Below, in pieces: positions 17,529 to 24,930 of a DNA stretch of 64,000 nucleotides. Made by a program: the position numbers and the translations under genes. The stretch is taken from positions 62,001 to 126,000 of the forward strand of contig FNUU01000008.1 of the NCBI GenBank assembly GCA_900108205.1. Direction: 5' to 3'. This stretch comes from Eubacterium ruminantium (GTDB taxonomy: Bacteria; Bacillota; Clostridia; Lachnospirales; Lachnospiraceae). How positions within the stretch are numbered: the stretch's first letter is position 1; the number at the start of each line of letters is the position of its first letter. A model generated the notes under the pieces. The model made no database searches and was not told the origin of the DNA. It was given only the letters and a program-made list of their open reading frames with translations.

Positions 17529-20168
17529 ATGGCAAGAAAATGGGTCTACATGTTCAGCGAAGGTGATATGAGCATGCGTAATCTTCTTGGCGGTAAGGGC
17601 GCAAACCTTGCAGAGATGACAAGCATTGGTCTTCCTGTTCCACAGGGATTCACTATTACAACAGAGGCTTGTACTCAGTATTATGAGGATGGCCGTAAGA
17701 TCAATGATGAGATCATGGCACAGGCTATGGAAGGCGTAGCTAAGATGGAAGAGATCAACGGAAAGAAATTCGGTGATCTTAATAATCCTCTTCTTGTATC
17801 AGTTCGTTCAGGAGCAAGAGCTTCAATGCCGGGTATGATGGATACAATCCTTAACCTTGGTCTTAATGATGAAGTTGTTGCTGCTATGATCGCAGGAAAT
17901 CCGGATCCAGCATTTGAGAGATTTGTATACGATTCATATCGTCGTTTTATCCAGATGTTCTCTGACGTTGTTATGGAAGTTGGTAAGAAGTATTTCGAGC
18001 AGCTTATCGACAAGATGAAGGAAGAGAAGGGTGTTAAGTTTGACGTTGAGCTTACAGCAGCAGATCTTAAGACTCTGGCTGAGCAGTTCAAGGCTGAGTA
18101 TAAGAAGCAGTTAGGTGAGGACTTCCCTTCAGATCCAGTTGTTCAGCTTAAGCTTGCTATCGAGGCTGTATTCCGTTCATGGGATAACCCTCGTGCAAAT
18201 GTTTACCGTCGTGACAATGATATCCCTTATTCATGGGGTACAGCTGTTAACGTAATGCCTATGGTATTCGGTAACCTTAACAATGAATCAGGAACTGGTG
18301 TTGCATTTACTCGTGATCCTGCAACAGGTGAAAATAAGCTTATGGGTGAGTTCCTCATCAACGCACAGGGCGAGGACGTAGTTGCCGGTGTTCGTACACC
18401 AATGCCTATCGCTCAGATGGAGAAGGAATTCCCAGAAGCATATGCTGATTTCCTTAAGGTATGTGAGACACTTGAGAATCACTACCATGATATGCAGGAT
18501 ATGGAGTTCACAGTTGAGAATAAGAAGCTTTACATGCTTCAGTGTAGAAATGGTAAGAGAACAGCTCCTGCAGCTCTTAAGATTGCTTGTGACCTTGTTG
18601 ATGAAGGACATAAGACACCTGAAGAAGCAGTAGCTATGATCGATCCTCGTAACCTTGATACACTTCTTCACCCACAGTTTGATGCTAAGGCTCTTAAGGC
18701 AGCTACACCACTTGGCAAGGGACTTGGAGCTTCTCCTGGTGCTGCTTGCGGTAAGGTTGTATTTACTGCTGATGATGCTGTTGCATGGGCTGCAAAGGGA
18801 GAGAAGGTTGTACTTGTAAGACTTGAGACATCTCCAGAAGATATCACAGGTATGAAGAGTGCACAGGGTATCCTTACAGTTCGTGGTGGTATGACATCAC
18901 ATGCTGCCGTTGTTGCTCGTGGTATGGGTACATGCTGTGTATCAGGATGCGGCGACATCAATATGGATGAAGAGAATAAGAAGTTCACACTTGGTGGTGT
19001 TGAGTTCGTTGAGGGTTCAGAGATCTCTATCGATGGTACAACAGGTAACATCTATCAGGGACTTATCCCAACAGTTGATGCTCAGATCGCTGGTGAGTTT
19101 GGACGTATAATGGCTTGGGCTGATCAGTTCAGAAAGCTCAAGGTTCGTACAAATGCTGATACACCTGCTGACGCAAAGAAGGCTCGTGAGCTTGGCGCAG
19201 AGGGTATCGGACTTTGCCGTACAGAGCATATGTTCTTTGAAGAAGACAGAATTGCTGCATTCAGAGAGATGATCTGTGCAGATACAGTAGAAGCAAGAGA
19301 GAAGGCACTCGATAAGATCCTTCCATATCAGCAGAGCGACTTCAAGGCACTCTATGAGGCACTTGAGGGATGTCCTGTTACAATCAGATTCCTTGATCCA
19401 CCTCTTCATGAGTTCGTTCCTCATGAGGAAGCAGAGCAGATCAAGCTTGCTAATGACCTTGGAAAGACACTTGATGAGGTTAAGGCAATCGTTGAGTCTC
19501 TCAAGGAGTTCAACCCTATGATGGGTCACAGAGGATGCCGTCTTGCAGTTACATATCCTGAAATCGCTAAGATGCAGACTAAGGCAGTTATTCGTGCAGC
19601 TATCGAGGTTCAGAAGGCACACGCTGACTGGACAGTTAAGCCTGAGATCATGATCCCACTTACATGTGAGGTTAAGGAGCTTAAGTTCGTTAAGAAGGTA
19701 GTTGTAGAGACAGCTGACGCTGAGATCGCTGCTGCAGGCGTTAATCTTGAATATGAAGTTGGTACAATGATCGAGATCCCAAGAGCTGCTCTTACAGCTG
19801 ATGAGATCGCTGCAGAGGCAGACTTCTTCTGCTTCGGTACAAATGACCTTACACAGATGACATTTGGTTTCTCAAGAGATGATGCCGGTAAGTTCCTTGA
19901 TGCTTACTATGATACAAAGATCTTTGAGAACGATCCATTTGCTAAGCTCGACCAGACAGGTGTTGGTAAGCTTATGAAGATGGCTATCGATCTTGGTAAG
20001 CCGGTTAACTCTAAGCTTCACTTCGGTATCTGTGGTGAGCACGGTGGAGATCCTTCATCTGTTGAGTTCTGCCACAAGATTGGTCTTGATTATGTATCAT
20101 GTTCACCATTCCGTGTACCTGTAGCAAGACTTGCTGCAGCACAGGCTGCTATTGCTGACAAGCAGTAA
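17529..20168 (+). CDS. ppdK: Pyruvate, phosphate dikinase
   Basis: Protein of 879 residues, typical of bacterial PPDK. Domains in order: ATP-grasp-like nucleotide domain (GGKGANLAEMTSIGLPVPQGF, SVRSGARASMPGMMDTILNLG), the swivelling phosphohistidine domain (GGMTSHAAVVARGMG near residue 455), and a C-terminal PEP/pyruvate barrel (GTNDLTQMTFGFSRDD, CGEHGGDPSSVEFC). It interconverts pyruvate, ATP and phosphate with PEP, AMP and pyrophosphate in central metabolism. The codon use is strongly biased to preferred codons, indicating high expression. It has its own promoter, leader and terminator. Confidence 0.97.
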   Translation: MARKWVYMFSEGDMSMRNLLGGKGANLAEMTSIGLPVPQGFTITTEACTQYYEDGRKINDEIMAQAMEGVAKMEEINGKKFGDLNNPLLVSVRSGARASMPGMMDTILNLGLNDEVVAAMIAGNPDPAFERFVYDSYRRFIQMFSDVVMEVGKKYFEQLIDKMKEEKGVKFDVELTAADLKTLAEQFKAEYKKQLGEDFPSDPVVQLKLAIEAVFRSWDNPRANVYRRDNDIPYSWGTAVNVMPMVFGNLNNESGTGVAFTRDPATGENKLMGEFLINAQGEDVVAGVRTPMPIAQMEKEFPEAYADFLKVCETLENHYHDMQDMEFTVENKKLYMLQCRNGKRTAPAALKIACDLVDEGHKTPEEAVAMIDPRNLDTLLHPQFDAKALKAATPLGKGLGASPGAACGKVVFTADDAVAWAAKGEKVVLVRLETSPEDITGMKSAQGILTVRGGMTSHAAVVARGMGTCCVSGCGDINMDEENKKFTLGGVEFVEGSEISIDGTTGNIYQGLIPTVDAQIAGEFGRIMAWADQFRKLKVRTNADTPADAKKARELGAEGIGLCRTEHMFFEEDRIAAFREMICADTVEAREKALDKILPYQQSDFKALYEALEGCPVTIRFLDPPLHEFVPHEEAEQIKLANDLGKTLDEVKAIVESLKEFNPMMGHRGCRLAVTYPEIAKMQTKAVIRAAIEVQKAHADWTVKPEIMIPLTCEVKELKFVKKVVVETADAEIAAAGVNLEYEVGTMIEIPRAALTADEIAAEADFFCFGTNDLTQMTFGFSRDDAGKFLDAYYDTKIFENDPFAKLDQTGVGKLMKMAIDLGKPVNSKLHFGICGEHGGDPSSVEFCHKIGLDYVSCSPFRVPVARLAAAQAAIADKQ

Positions 20169-20193
20169 TTAATTGAAATTACTTTAAATTTAT

Positions 20194-20226
20194 AATCCAG
20201 GTTCCCATGTGGAGCCTGGATTTTTT
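20194..20226 (+). terminator. Terminator of ppdK
   Basis: AATCCAGG-TT-CC at 20194-20205 pairs with GG-AG-CCTGGATT at 20211-20222, followed by a T run to 20226. It marks the left border of the accessory island. Confidence 0.85.
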
Positions 20227-20239
20227 GCATTAGCATAAA

Positions 20240-20412
20240 AATAAACCACCTGCTATGCAGGTGTGTTCTCAGACAGCTTTAGCTTCAAGTAAAAAAACCT
20301 CCAGTGCTATAATGAGTGCAGGTTCGCCAACCGCACTGATAATTGCACTGGAGGTATCCATATAGACAAAAACAGCTTAGCTCATACCATGTGGAAATGT
20401 AAGTACCATTAC
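20240..20412 (+). mobile_element. Truncated left end of an IS200/IS605-type element with start of tnpA
   Basis: Two palindromes typical of IS200-type left ends are present: CACCTGC-TAT-GCAGGTG at 20247-20263, and a larger one with arms ACCTCCAGTGC at 20297-20307 and GCACTGGAGGT at 20345-20355 and a nested inner stem. Right after it, 20365-20409 translates as DKNSLAHTMWKCKYH, which matches the conserved N-terminus of IS200 transposase TnpA. The expected start codon is ATA at 20362-20364, and similarity stops near 20410, so the rest of the transposase and the right end are missing. This is a dead remnant. It may have carried or trapped the adjacent module. Confidence 0.75.
20362..20412 (+). pseudogene. 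IS200-type transposase tnpA, N-terminal fragment
   Basis: About 16 codons matching the TnpA start, with the catalytic HUH and tyrosine motifs absent. The initiation codon appears changed to ATA. No function expected. Confidence 0.65.
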
Positions 20413-20447
20413 GGAAAAAATAAAGGTAAAAGTGCAATCCTAAATGA

Positions 20448-20550
20448 TTTGGTTATAAAAAACCAAAAAATGGTTATTGACAACCAAAGAATCTGGTGAT
20501 ATATTTTATTTATCAGATAACGACATGGTTATATATAACCAAAGGAGGAG
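20448..20550 (+). promoter_or_regulatory. SigA promoter with three TGGTT-N6-AACCA palindromes
   Basis: The -35 is a perfect TTGACA at 20477-20482 and the -10 is TATATT at 20500-20505, 17 bases apart, with an extended TG at 20497-20498. Three palindromes share the form TGGTT-N6-AACCA. The first, at 20448-20467, has TTTGGTT/AACCAAA and lies upstream of the -35. The second, at 20471-20486, spans the -35. The third, at 20526-20541, lies downstream of the expected start point and touches the AAGGAGGAG ribosome site at 20542-20550. Centre spacings are 21 and 55 bases, close to whole helical turns. This is a strong promoter with repressor-type operators; no obvious repressor gene is adjacent. Confidence 0.75.
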
Positions 20551-20554
20551 ACCC

Positions 20555-22276
20555 ATGTTAGATAGAAACGAAATTAGAAAGATTGATGCTAAGGTTGTAA
20601 GTGAAATTAGCTGGAAGATAGCAAACTTTATGAGAGGGATGGCACCGGCAGATCCGCAGCTGAATTTTGTTCTTGTGTACCTTGCATACTTAGCAGTAAC
20701 AAACGAGATTGATAATATTGATGATCTGCTATTCTTCATTGAGGATAAGATTTCAGAGCAAAGAGTAATGTTTGCAAAGGAAATTGCTAGAGAAAATATA
20801 GAGACAGCAATCCAGCTTTCAAAAGCATTTTCAGAAATAGATTTGCTTACATATTTGTTTGTATTTCCTAGAGAAGGTGCTGGAAAACTTGGTGGAGAAT
20901 ATGGAACTCCAGAATCACTTTCAAAGCTTGCGCTTAGGGTTTTGGATATTAAAGAGAATGAAAAAGTTGCAGATTTTGGAAGTGGTGCCGGTGATTTTAT
21001 TACTCTTGCTACAGAAGGACGTGAAAGAAATTCATTCTATGGAATAGAGCTTAATACTTATTCTCATGAGATATCAAAGATAAGAGCAGAGCTTTTTGCT
21101 GATAATACAGAGCTTGAGCTTGGCGATATGTTTGCGGTTTCTATGGATAGAAAATTTGATAAGATTTTTTCCAATTATCCATTTGGAATGAGGCTTATTC
21201 ATCTGCAGACTGGATCAGATTACATAGATGATCTTCACAAGAGGATGCCTGAAATTAAGAGAGCAACATCATCTGATTGGATCTTTAATTCTCTCATCTT
21301 TGATCATCTTACTGATTCCGGTAAAGCAGTTGCTATTATGACTAATGGAAGTACATGGAATAGCATTGATCAGAAAATCCGTGAATATTTTATCAGAAAT
21401 GGATATGTTGAAGCTGTTATTTCTCTTCCTGCAAAGCTGTTTGAGTTTACAAATATTCCGACAACTATGATTGTTCTTAGCAGAGGTAATAAGGGAGTAA
21501 GGCTTGTTGATGCTACAGCTTTATGTGAGCAGGGAAGAAGACAGAATATCATCACTGACGAAAATATTGAGCATATCATCAGTCTCTTAAAAGATGATGG
21601 GGAAGAGACAATTACTGTAGATTTGAAAACCCTACAGGATAATGAATTTGTGCTTAATCCATCAAGATATCTTGAAAAGACAGTTGAGATTGAAGATGGT
21701 GTAGAACTTGGTAGCTTGATGAAGCGTATCACCAGAGGTGCGCCTCTTAAGGCAAGTGAGCTTGATGAAATGGTTTCAGAAGAGCCAACAGATACTCAGT
21801 ATCTTATGCTCGCCAATATTCAGAACGGGATGATTTCTGAGGACTTACCATATCTTAAAGAGCTGGATTCAAAGCTTGATAAATATTGCATTGGAAATAG
21901 AAATCTTCTGCTTTCAAAGAACGGTGCACCATTCAAGGTTGCAGTTGCTGAGGTTGAGGAAGGAAGAAAGATTTTAGGAAATAGTAATCTTTTTATCATT
22001 GAGTTAGATCAAGAAAAGGTTAATCCATATTTCCTGAAGGCATTCTTTGATAGCGAAGTAGGAGTTGCTGTTCTTAAGTCAATTGTTGTAGGAGCAACAA
22101 TTCCAAATATCTCAGCAGAGTCACTTAAGAAGCTGATTGTTCCATTGCCATCAATGGAAAAACAAAATGAAATTGCAAATATGTATCAGGCAAAGCAGGA
22201 TGAGATAAAAGTGTTGCAGCTAAAGATTCAGAAAGCACAAAACGATTTGAGAGGTATCTTCGGGGAGGTGAAGTGA
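20555..22276 (+). CDS. N6-adenine DNA methyltransferase fused to an HsdS-like specificity domain
   Basis: Predicted 573 residues. The ATG at 20555 follows AAGGAGGAG; a frame from 20477 runs through the promoter and is not real. The methyltransferase has SAM-binding motif I (VADFGSGAGDFITLA, near residue 152) and catalytic motif IV as SNYPFG instead of the usual NPPF. From about residue 400 the protein looks like a type I specificity subunit: a target-recognition domain (SKNGAPFKVAVAEVEEG, VGATIPNISAESLKKLIVPLPS) and a closing coiled coil (QAKQDEIKVLQLKIQKAQND). It should methylate adenine at a sequence chosen by its own domain. No restriction subunit is nearby; a 175-residue partner gene follows one base later. 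Confidence 0.8.
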   Translation: MLDRNEIRKIDAKVVSEISWKIANFMRGMAPADPQLNFVLVYLAYLAVTNEIDNIDDLLFFIEDKISEQRVMFAKEIARENIETAIQLSKAFSEIDLLTYLFVFPREGAGKLGGEYGTPESLSKLALRVLDIKENEKVADFGSGAGDFITLATEGRERNSFYGIELNTYSHEISKIRAELFADNTELELGDMFAVSMDRKFDKIFSNYPFGMRLIHLQTGSDYIDDLHKRMPEIKRATSSDWIFNSLIFDHLTDSGKAVAIMTNGSTWNSIDQKIREYFIRNGYVEAVISLPAKLFEFTNIPTTMIVLSRGNKGVRLVDATALCEQGRRQNIITDENIEHIISLLKDDGEETITVDLKTLQDNEFVLNPSRYLEKTVEIEDGVELGSLMKRITRGAPLKASELDEMVSEEPTDTQYLMLANIQNGMISEDLPYLKELDSKLDKYCIGNRNLLLSKNGAPFKVAVAEVEEGRKILGNSNLFIIELDQEKVNPYFLKAFFDSEVGVAVLKSIVVGATIPNISAESLKKLIVPLPSMEKQNEIANMYQAKQDEIKVLQLKIQKAQNDLRGIFGEVK

Positions 22277-22277
22277 T

Positions 22278-22805
22278 ATGTTGTCTATTGAAGAATTATC
22301 AGAACTTGAAGACGCTATCATGGAAGTTTTGCCCGACAAGATAACACAGATTTTATCAAGAGCTAATAGAAGTGGCGAGCTTGAAGAATTATTGAAGATC
22401 CTCGGGTTATCAGATCTTCTTGGTGGAGAAAATCAGTTTGAAACATACAAGGATGGCAAGATAGTTGTAGTCGGTGGAACCGAAGTTAAGGAAGAGGTTC
22501 TGGCATCTATTGGCAAGCAGCTAGGCATTGATAAAAAGCGATTTGAGTTTTGCTTGGATTATAAAGACGCACAAAAATATGACTTCAGAAAAATGCAGTA
22601 TGCTCCGCAGTATCGAGTGGTCCTATTCGGACCTACTCCGCATAGTGGTCATGGTAAGGGAGATAGCGGAAGTATTATTGCAGAGATTGAAAAGTCAGAT
22701 GCGTATCCAAGAGTTGAGCGATTAATGAGAGGACAGGAGCTAAAAATTACAAAATCAAACTTCAGAGAAATGCTCGAAAAGCTCATAGATGAAGACTATA
22801 TATGA
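22278..22805 (+). CDS. Unrecognised partner of the methyltransferase, possible Rossmann-like (DUF2325-type) domain
   Basis: Protein of 175 residues whose ATG is one base after the methyltransferase stop, with GGGGAGGTG inside that gene, so translation is coupled. Residues 1-55 are predicted helical (EELSELEDAIMEVLPDKI). From about residue 56, GKIVVVGGTEVKEEVLASIG and later QYRVVLFGPTPHSGHGKGDS suggest an alpha/beta fold with a glycine-rich loop, somewhat like DUF2325. No nuclease, HTH or ATPase motif is certain. After the TGA at 22803 the same frame stays open for 20 more codons (YTDDKIVVEDKAKRYSTKRF), so the native protein may once have been about 196 residues. Confidence 0.6.
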   Translation: MLSIEELSELEDAIMEVLPDKITQILSRANRSGELEELLKILGLSDLLGGENQFETYKDGKIVVVGGTEVKEEVLASIGKQLGIDKKRFEFCLDYKDAQKYDFRKMQYAPQYRVVLFGPTPHSGHGKGDSGSIIAEIEKSDAYPRVERLMRGQELKITKSNFREMLEKLIDEDYI

Positions 22806-22864
22806 TATACTGATGATAAGATTGTTGTTGAGGATAAAGCTAAGAGGTATTCAACAAAAAGGTT

Positions 22865-23149
22865 TTGATAGTAATTGCACCGCAAGCTGAATTGCCGGTA
22901 AAAGATACTATCGTTACGATGGCTAAGAATTTTGAAATGAACTCTCTTCAGATGCGCACCAAGCTCATTGAAGGGTTTTCAATTGAGATGAGCTTTGAAA
23001 AATTGGAGACGGTCATTAATTTTTTAAAGGATAACAGGATTACATATAAGGTAGAAGGTTATGAGGATTTAAAAAAGAAGTATCCTTTTTATTCGGAGTG
23101 CGGATATCCATATTCTCATATGCAGTTTTACTTGAGGAATGATAAGTGA
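22865..23149 (+). CDS. Hypothetical small protein (start uncertain)
   Basis: Predicted 94 residues from a TTG at 22865; an internal ATG at 22919 would give 76. Only a weak AAAAAGG precedes the TTG, so the start is uncertain. The C-terminal part (FEKLETVINFLKDNRITYKV, PFYSECGYPYSHMQFYLRND) looks like a real globular protein, but I do not recognise the family. Its stop overlaps the start of the next gene by four bases, which supports coding. The first bases overlap the extended frame of the upstream gene. It may be the remains of a larger gene. Confidence 0.45.
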   Translation: MIVIAPQAELPVKDTIVTMAKNFEMNSLQMRTKLIEGFSIEMSFEKLETVINFLKDNRITYKVEGYEDLKKKYPFYSECGYPYSHMQFYLRNDK

Positions 23150-23637
23150 TCAAATCATACCTTATTGATGGTAAGGAGATGTTTCAATTGATTGATACTA
23201 ATGTAATTGAAAAAGCTTTAATAGACAAATGTATTGAACTGTATCTTGGTGTGCTTTCGGAACGCGAAGAAATAGAGGCCAGGAAAACGGACAATCGCAT
23301 AGATTATGGTATTCCTCCAAGGCATATGTTTTTAAGAGAGTACGATGCGGTAAAGAAGACGGAACACTTTTACAAGCGTACTTTTGCTAAGGCATGGATA
23401 TATAAGGACGGCGAGCTTGTGCCTAAGCAGGAAGATGTGACCTCCGATGAAGATATGGAAATATCCGGCATGTATTATAAACGAGCAACAGGAGACTTTT
23501 ACTGGGATATTGAGAACAGGAAGGCTTTTGTAAATATGTCGTATGGTCCCAGGTATGGGAGGGGCTATTCGTATGATATCCGATTGGAAGGAAATAAAAT
23601 CATCCTTGAAAATGAGGATGTATTGTGGGTGTCCTGA
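23146..23637 (+). CDS. Hypothetical protein, possibly immunity-type
   Basis: Predicted 163 residues from GTG at 23146, with TTGAGGAAT upstream and a four-base overlap with the preceding gene; an ATG at 23179 is an alternative start. Rich in aromatic and charged residues (RTFAKAWIYKDGELVPKQED, RKAFVNMSYGPRYGRGYSYD). No signal peptide or membrane segment. Small acidic cytosolic proteins in a row like this often belong to immunity-gene arrays for contact-dependent or polymorphic toxins; that idea rests on context only. Confidence 0.6.
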   Translation: MIKSYLIDGKEMFQLIDTNVIEKALIDKCIELYLGVLSEREEIEARKTDNRIDYGIPPRHMFLREYDAVKKTEHFYKRTFAKAWIYKDGELVPKQEDVTSDEDMEISGMYYKRATGDFYWDIENRKAFVNMSYGPRYGRGYSYDIRLEGNKIILENEDVLWVS

Positions 23638-23658
23638 GCAACATACTGGGGGTGAAAA

Positions 23659-24018
23659 ATGTGGCCATATGATGATCATAGCGAAGAAGAGTATTATAAA
23701 GTAATTCGATTTGTCGAGGACTATGCTGTTTCTTTAGGAGCAGAGTATGTTTGCACCAAAGAGGAGAAGTTTACAACGAGTGTGGGCGATAAGACTATCA
23801 CAGAAACATCCAATATGAGGATTTTCAAGTATGGAGATGAGTATTTCTGGGTAGAGCATCATTTTCTTGCAGATTGTCCCTTTATGGTATTTTCATTTGG
23901 AGACACCATAGAGAGCATTTTTGATGATATGGATCCTTTTCCGTATAATCTGGATAAGGATGAGCTGAAGGCAGAGGTCAGGTACTCGCTGGGGATTGAG
24001 GAGTATCTTAAAGCATAA
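23659..24018 (+). CDS. Hypothetical acidic protein, possibly immunity-type
   Basis: Protein of 119 residues with CTGGGGGTGAAAA before the ATG. Strongly acidic (SIFDDMDPFPYNLDKDEL) with aromatic patches (YGDEYFWVEHHFLADCPFMV). No recognised domain, signal peptide or membrane segment. It lies 21 bases after the previous gene on the same strand, so probably in one unit. A 17-codon frame with a plausible site (24036-24089) follows in the gap to the next gene and may be a gene remnant. Confidence 0.6.
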   Translation: MWPYDDHSEEEYYKVIRFVEDYAVSLGAEYVCTKEEKFTTSVGDKTITETSNMRIFKYGDEYFWVEHHFLADCPFMVFSFGDTIESIFDDMDPFPYNLDKDELKAEVRYSLGIEEYLKA

Positions 24019-24110
24019 GGAAAGTGGATTAGTCTATGAAAAAGACCGGCAGGTATGAGATGCTTTATATATCGAGGTTGGTAAGATAATAGAGTAAGGT
24101 GGATAAATGA

Positions 24111-24710
24111 ATGTATCTTTGCAATGATAAGTGGGAAATTGAAATCGATGAAATAAACTACAATCCTGAGTCAGCAGATAATTCTGTTCATCCGGATATG
24201 TATGTTATGATCTGCGATGATTATTCTAAAATGCTTTGTGTGAGTGCTTCGAATGTTTCTCATACGTTAGAAAAGAAGATTGTATTAAAGGTTTCGTTTT
24301 TCACGCCACATGATGAATATGCTTTCATAGAAGATAACAGTCTGTTTTTGTTTTTAAATGATACAGTCTGTGAATATGATATGCAAACCGGAGAAATGAT
24401 AAATAAAAAAAGTATGGATTTTACGGGAACTCTCTTTTCGGTTTATAGATATCAGCAGGACTTCATAATGTATTGTGAAATGGACATTATCAGAATGACA
24501 CGAAAACTTGATGTCGTATGGGATTTTGGTGCCAGAGATATTTTTGTGAGATATCAGGGAGAAGAACCGGCTTTTGAGATGATGCCGGATAGGATTAGAT
24601 TATATGATTTCTCTGACAATTATTACGAGATAGACTATGATGGAAAAGTCATAAAGGATAGAGATTCTAAACAATCTGAAGACAGACAAAGCAAAGAAGT
24701 CTGCACTTGA
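24111..24710 (+). CDS. Hypothetical protein
   Basis: Predicted 199 residues, ATG at 24111 after AAGGTGG. Repeated short beta-like segments (MYVMICDDYSKMLCVSASNV, FIEDNSLFLFLNDTVCEYDM, DNYYEIDYDGKVIKDRDS) suggest a beta-rich fold, perhaps a partial propeller. No family recognised and no export signal. It is the last of four small unrelated genes between the methyltransferase module and the DUF4143 ATPase. Base composition is AT-rich, as in the rest of the island. Confidence 0.6.
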   Translation: MYLCNDKWEIEIDEINYNPESADNSVHPDMYVMICDDYSKMLCVSASNVSHTLEKKIVLKVSFFTPHDEYAFIEDNSLFLFLNDTVCEYDMQTGEMINKKSMDFTGTLFSVYRYQQDFIMYCEMDIIRMTRKLDVVWDFGARDIFVRYQGEEPAFEMMPDRIRLYDFSDNYYEIDYDGKVIKDRDSKQSEDRQSKEVCT

Positions 24711-24841
24711 AATGCTAAAACAGATTCAGATTCTTGAGAGCTAGAGTACAAAAATTTTTCAAAGATTTTACCGACAGTGTTGACACGATTTGATTTGTAT
24801 CGAACAAAAATGCGGAATCCGCAAAAATGTCGATTAGAGTA

Positions 24842-24909
24842 TTGAATATGCTATTCCTATGATGTATAATTCAATTGAACAAAAATGCGGATTCCGCATT
24901 TTTGTTCAA
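24842..24909 (+). promoter_or_regulatory. Promoter and perfect 35-bp palindrome upstream of the DUF4143 ATPase
   Basis: TTGAAT at 24842-24847 and TATAAT at 24865-24870 are 17 bases apart. From the expected start point runs a perfect palindrome: 17-base arms at 24875-24891 and 24893-24909 around T24892, with core TGCGGATTCCGCA and A5/T5 flanks. The RNA would form a long hairpin containing a T run just before the ribosome site. A related half (GAACAAAAATGCGGAATCCGC) is repeated directly at 24802-24822, so two core palindromes bracket the promoter. This could be an operator, an attenuator or both. Confidence 0.65.
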
Positions 24910-24930
24910 TAAGTAATGAGGTGGTACAAT

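Noticed and set aside
20477-20554. Upstream extension of the methyltransferase gene
   Set aside because: It would translate the -35, -10 and operator sequence; the ATG at 20555 has an ideal AAGGAGGAG.
24036-24089. 17-codon gene after GGAAAGTGG
   Set aside because: Too short to support as a gene; may be a remnant.
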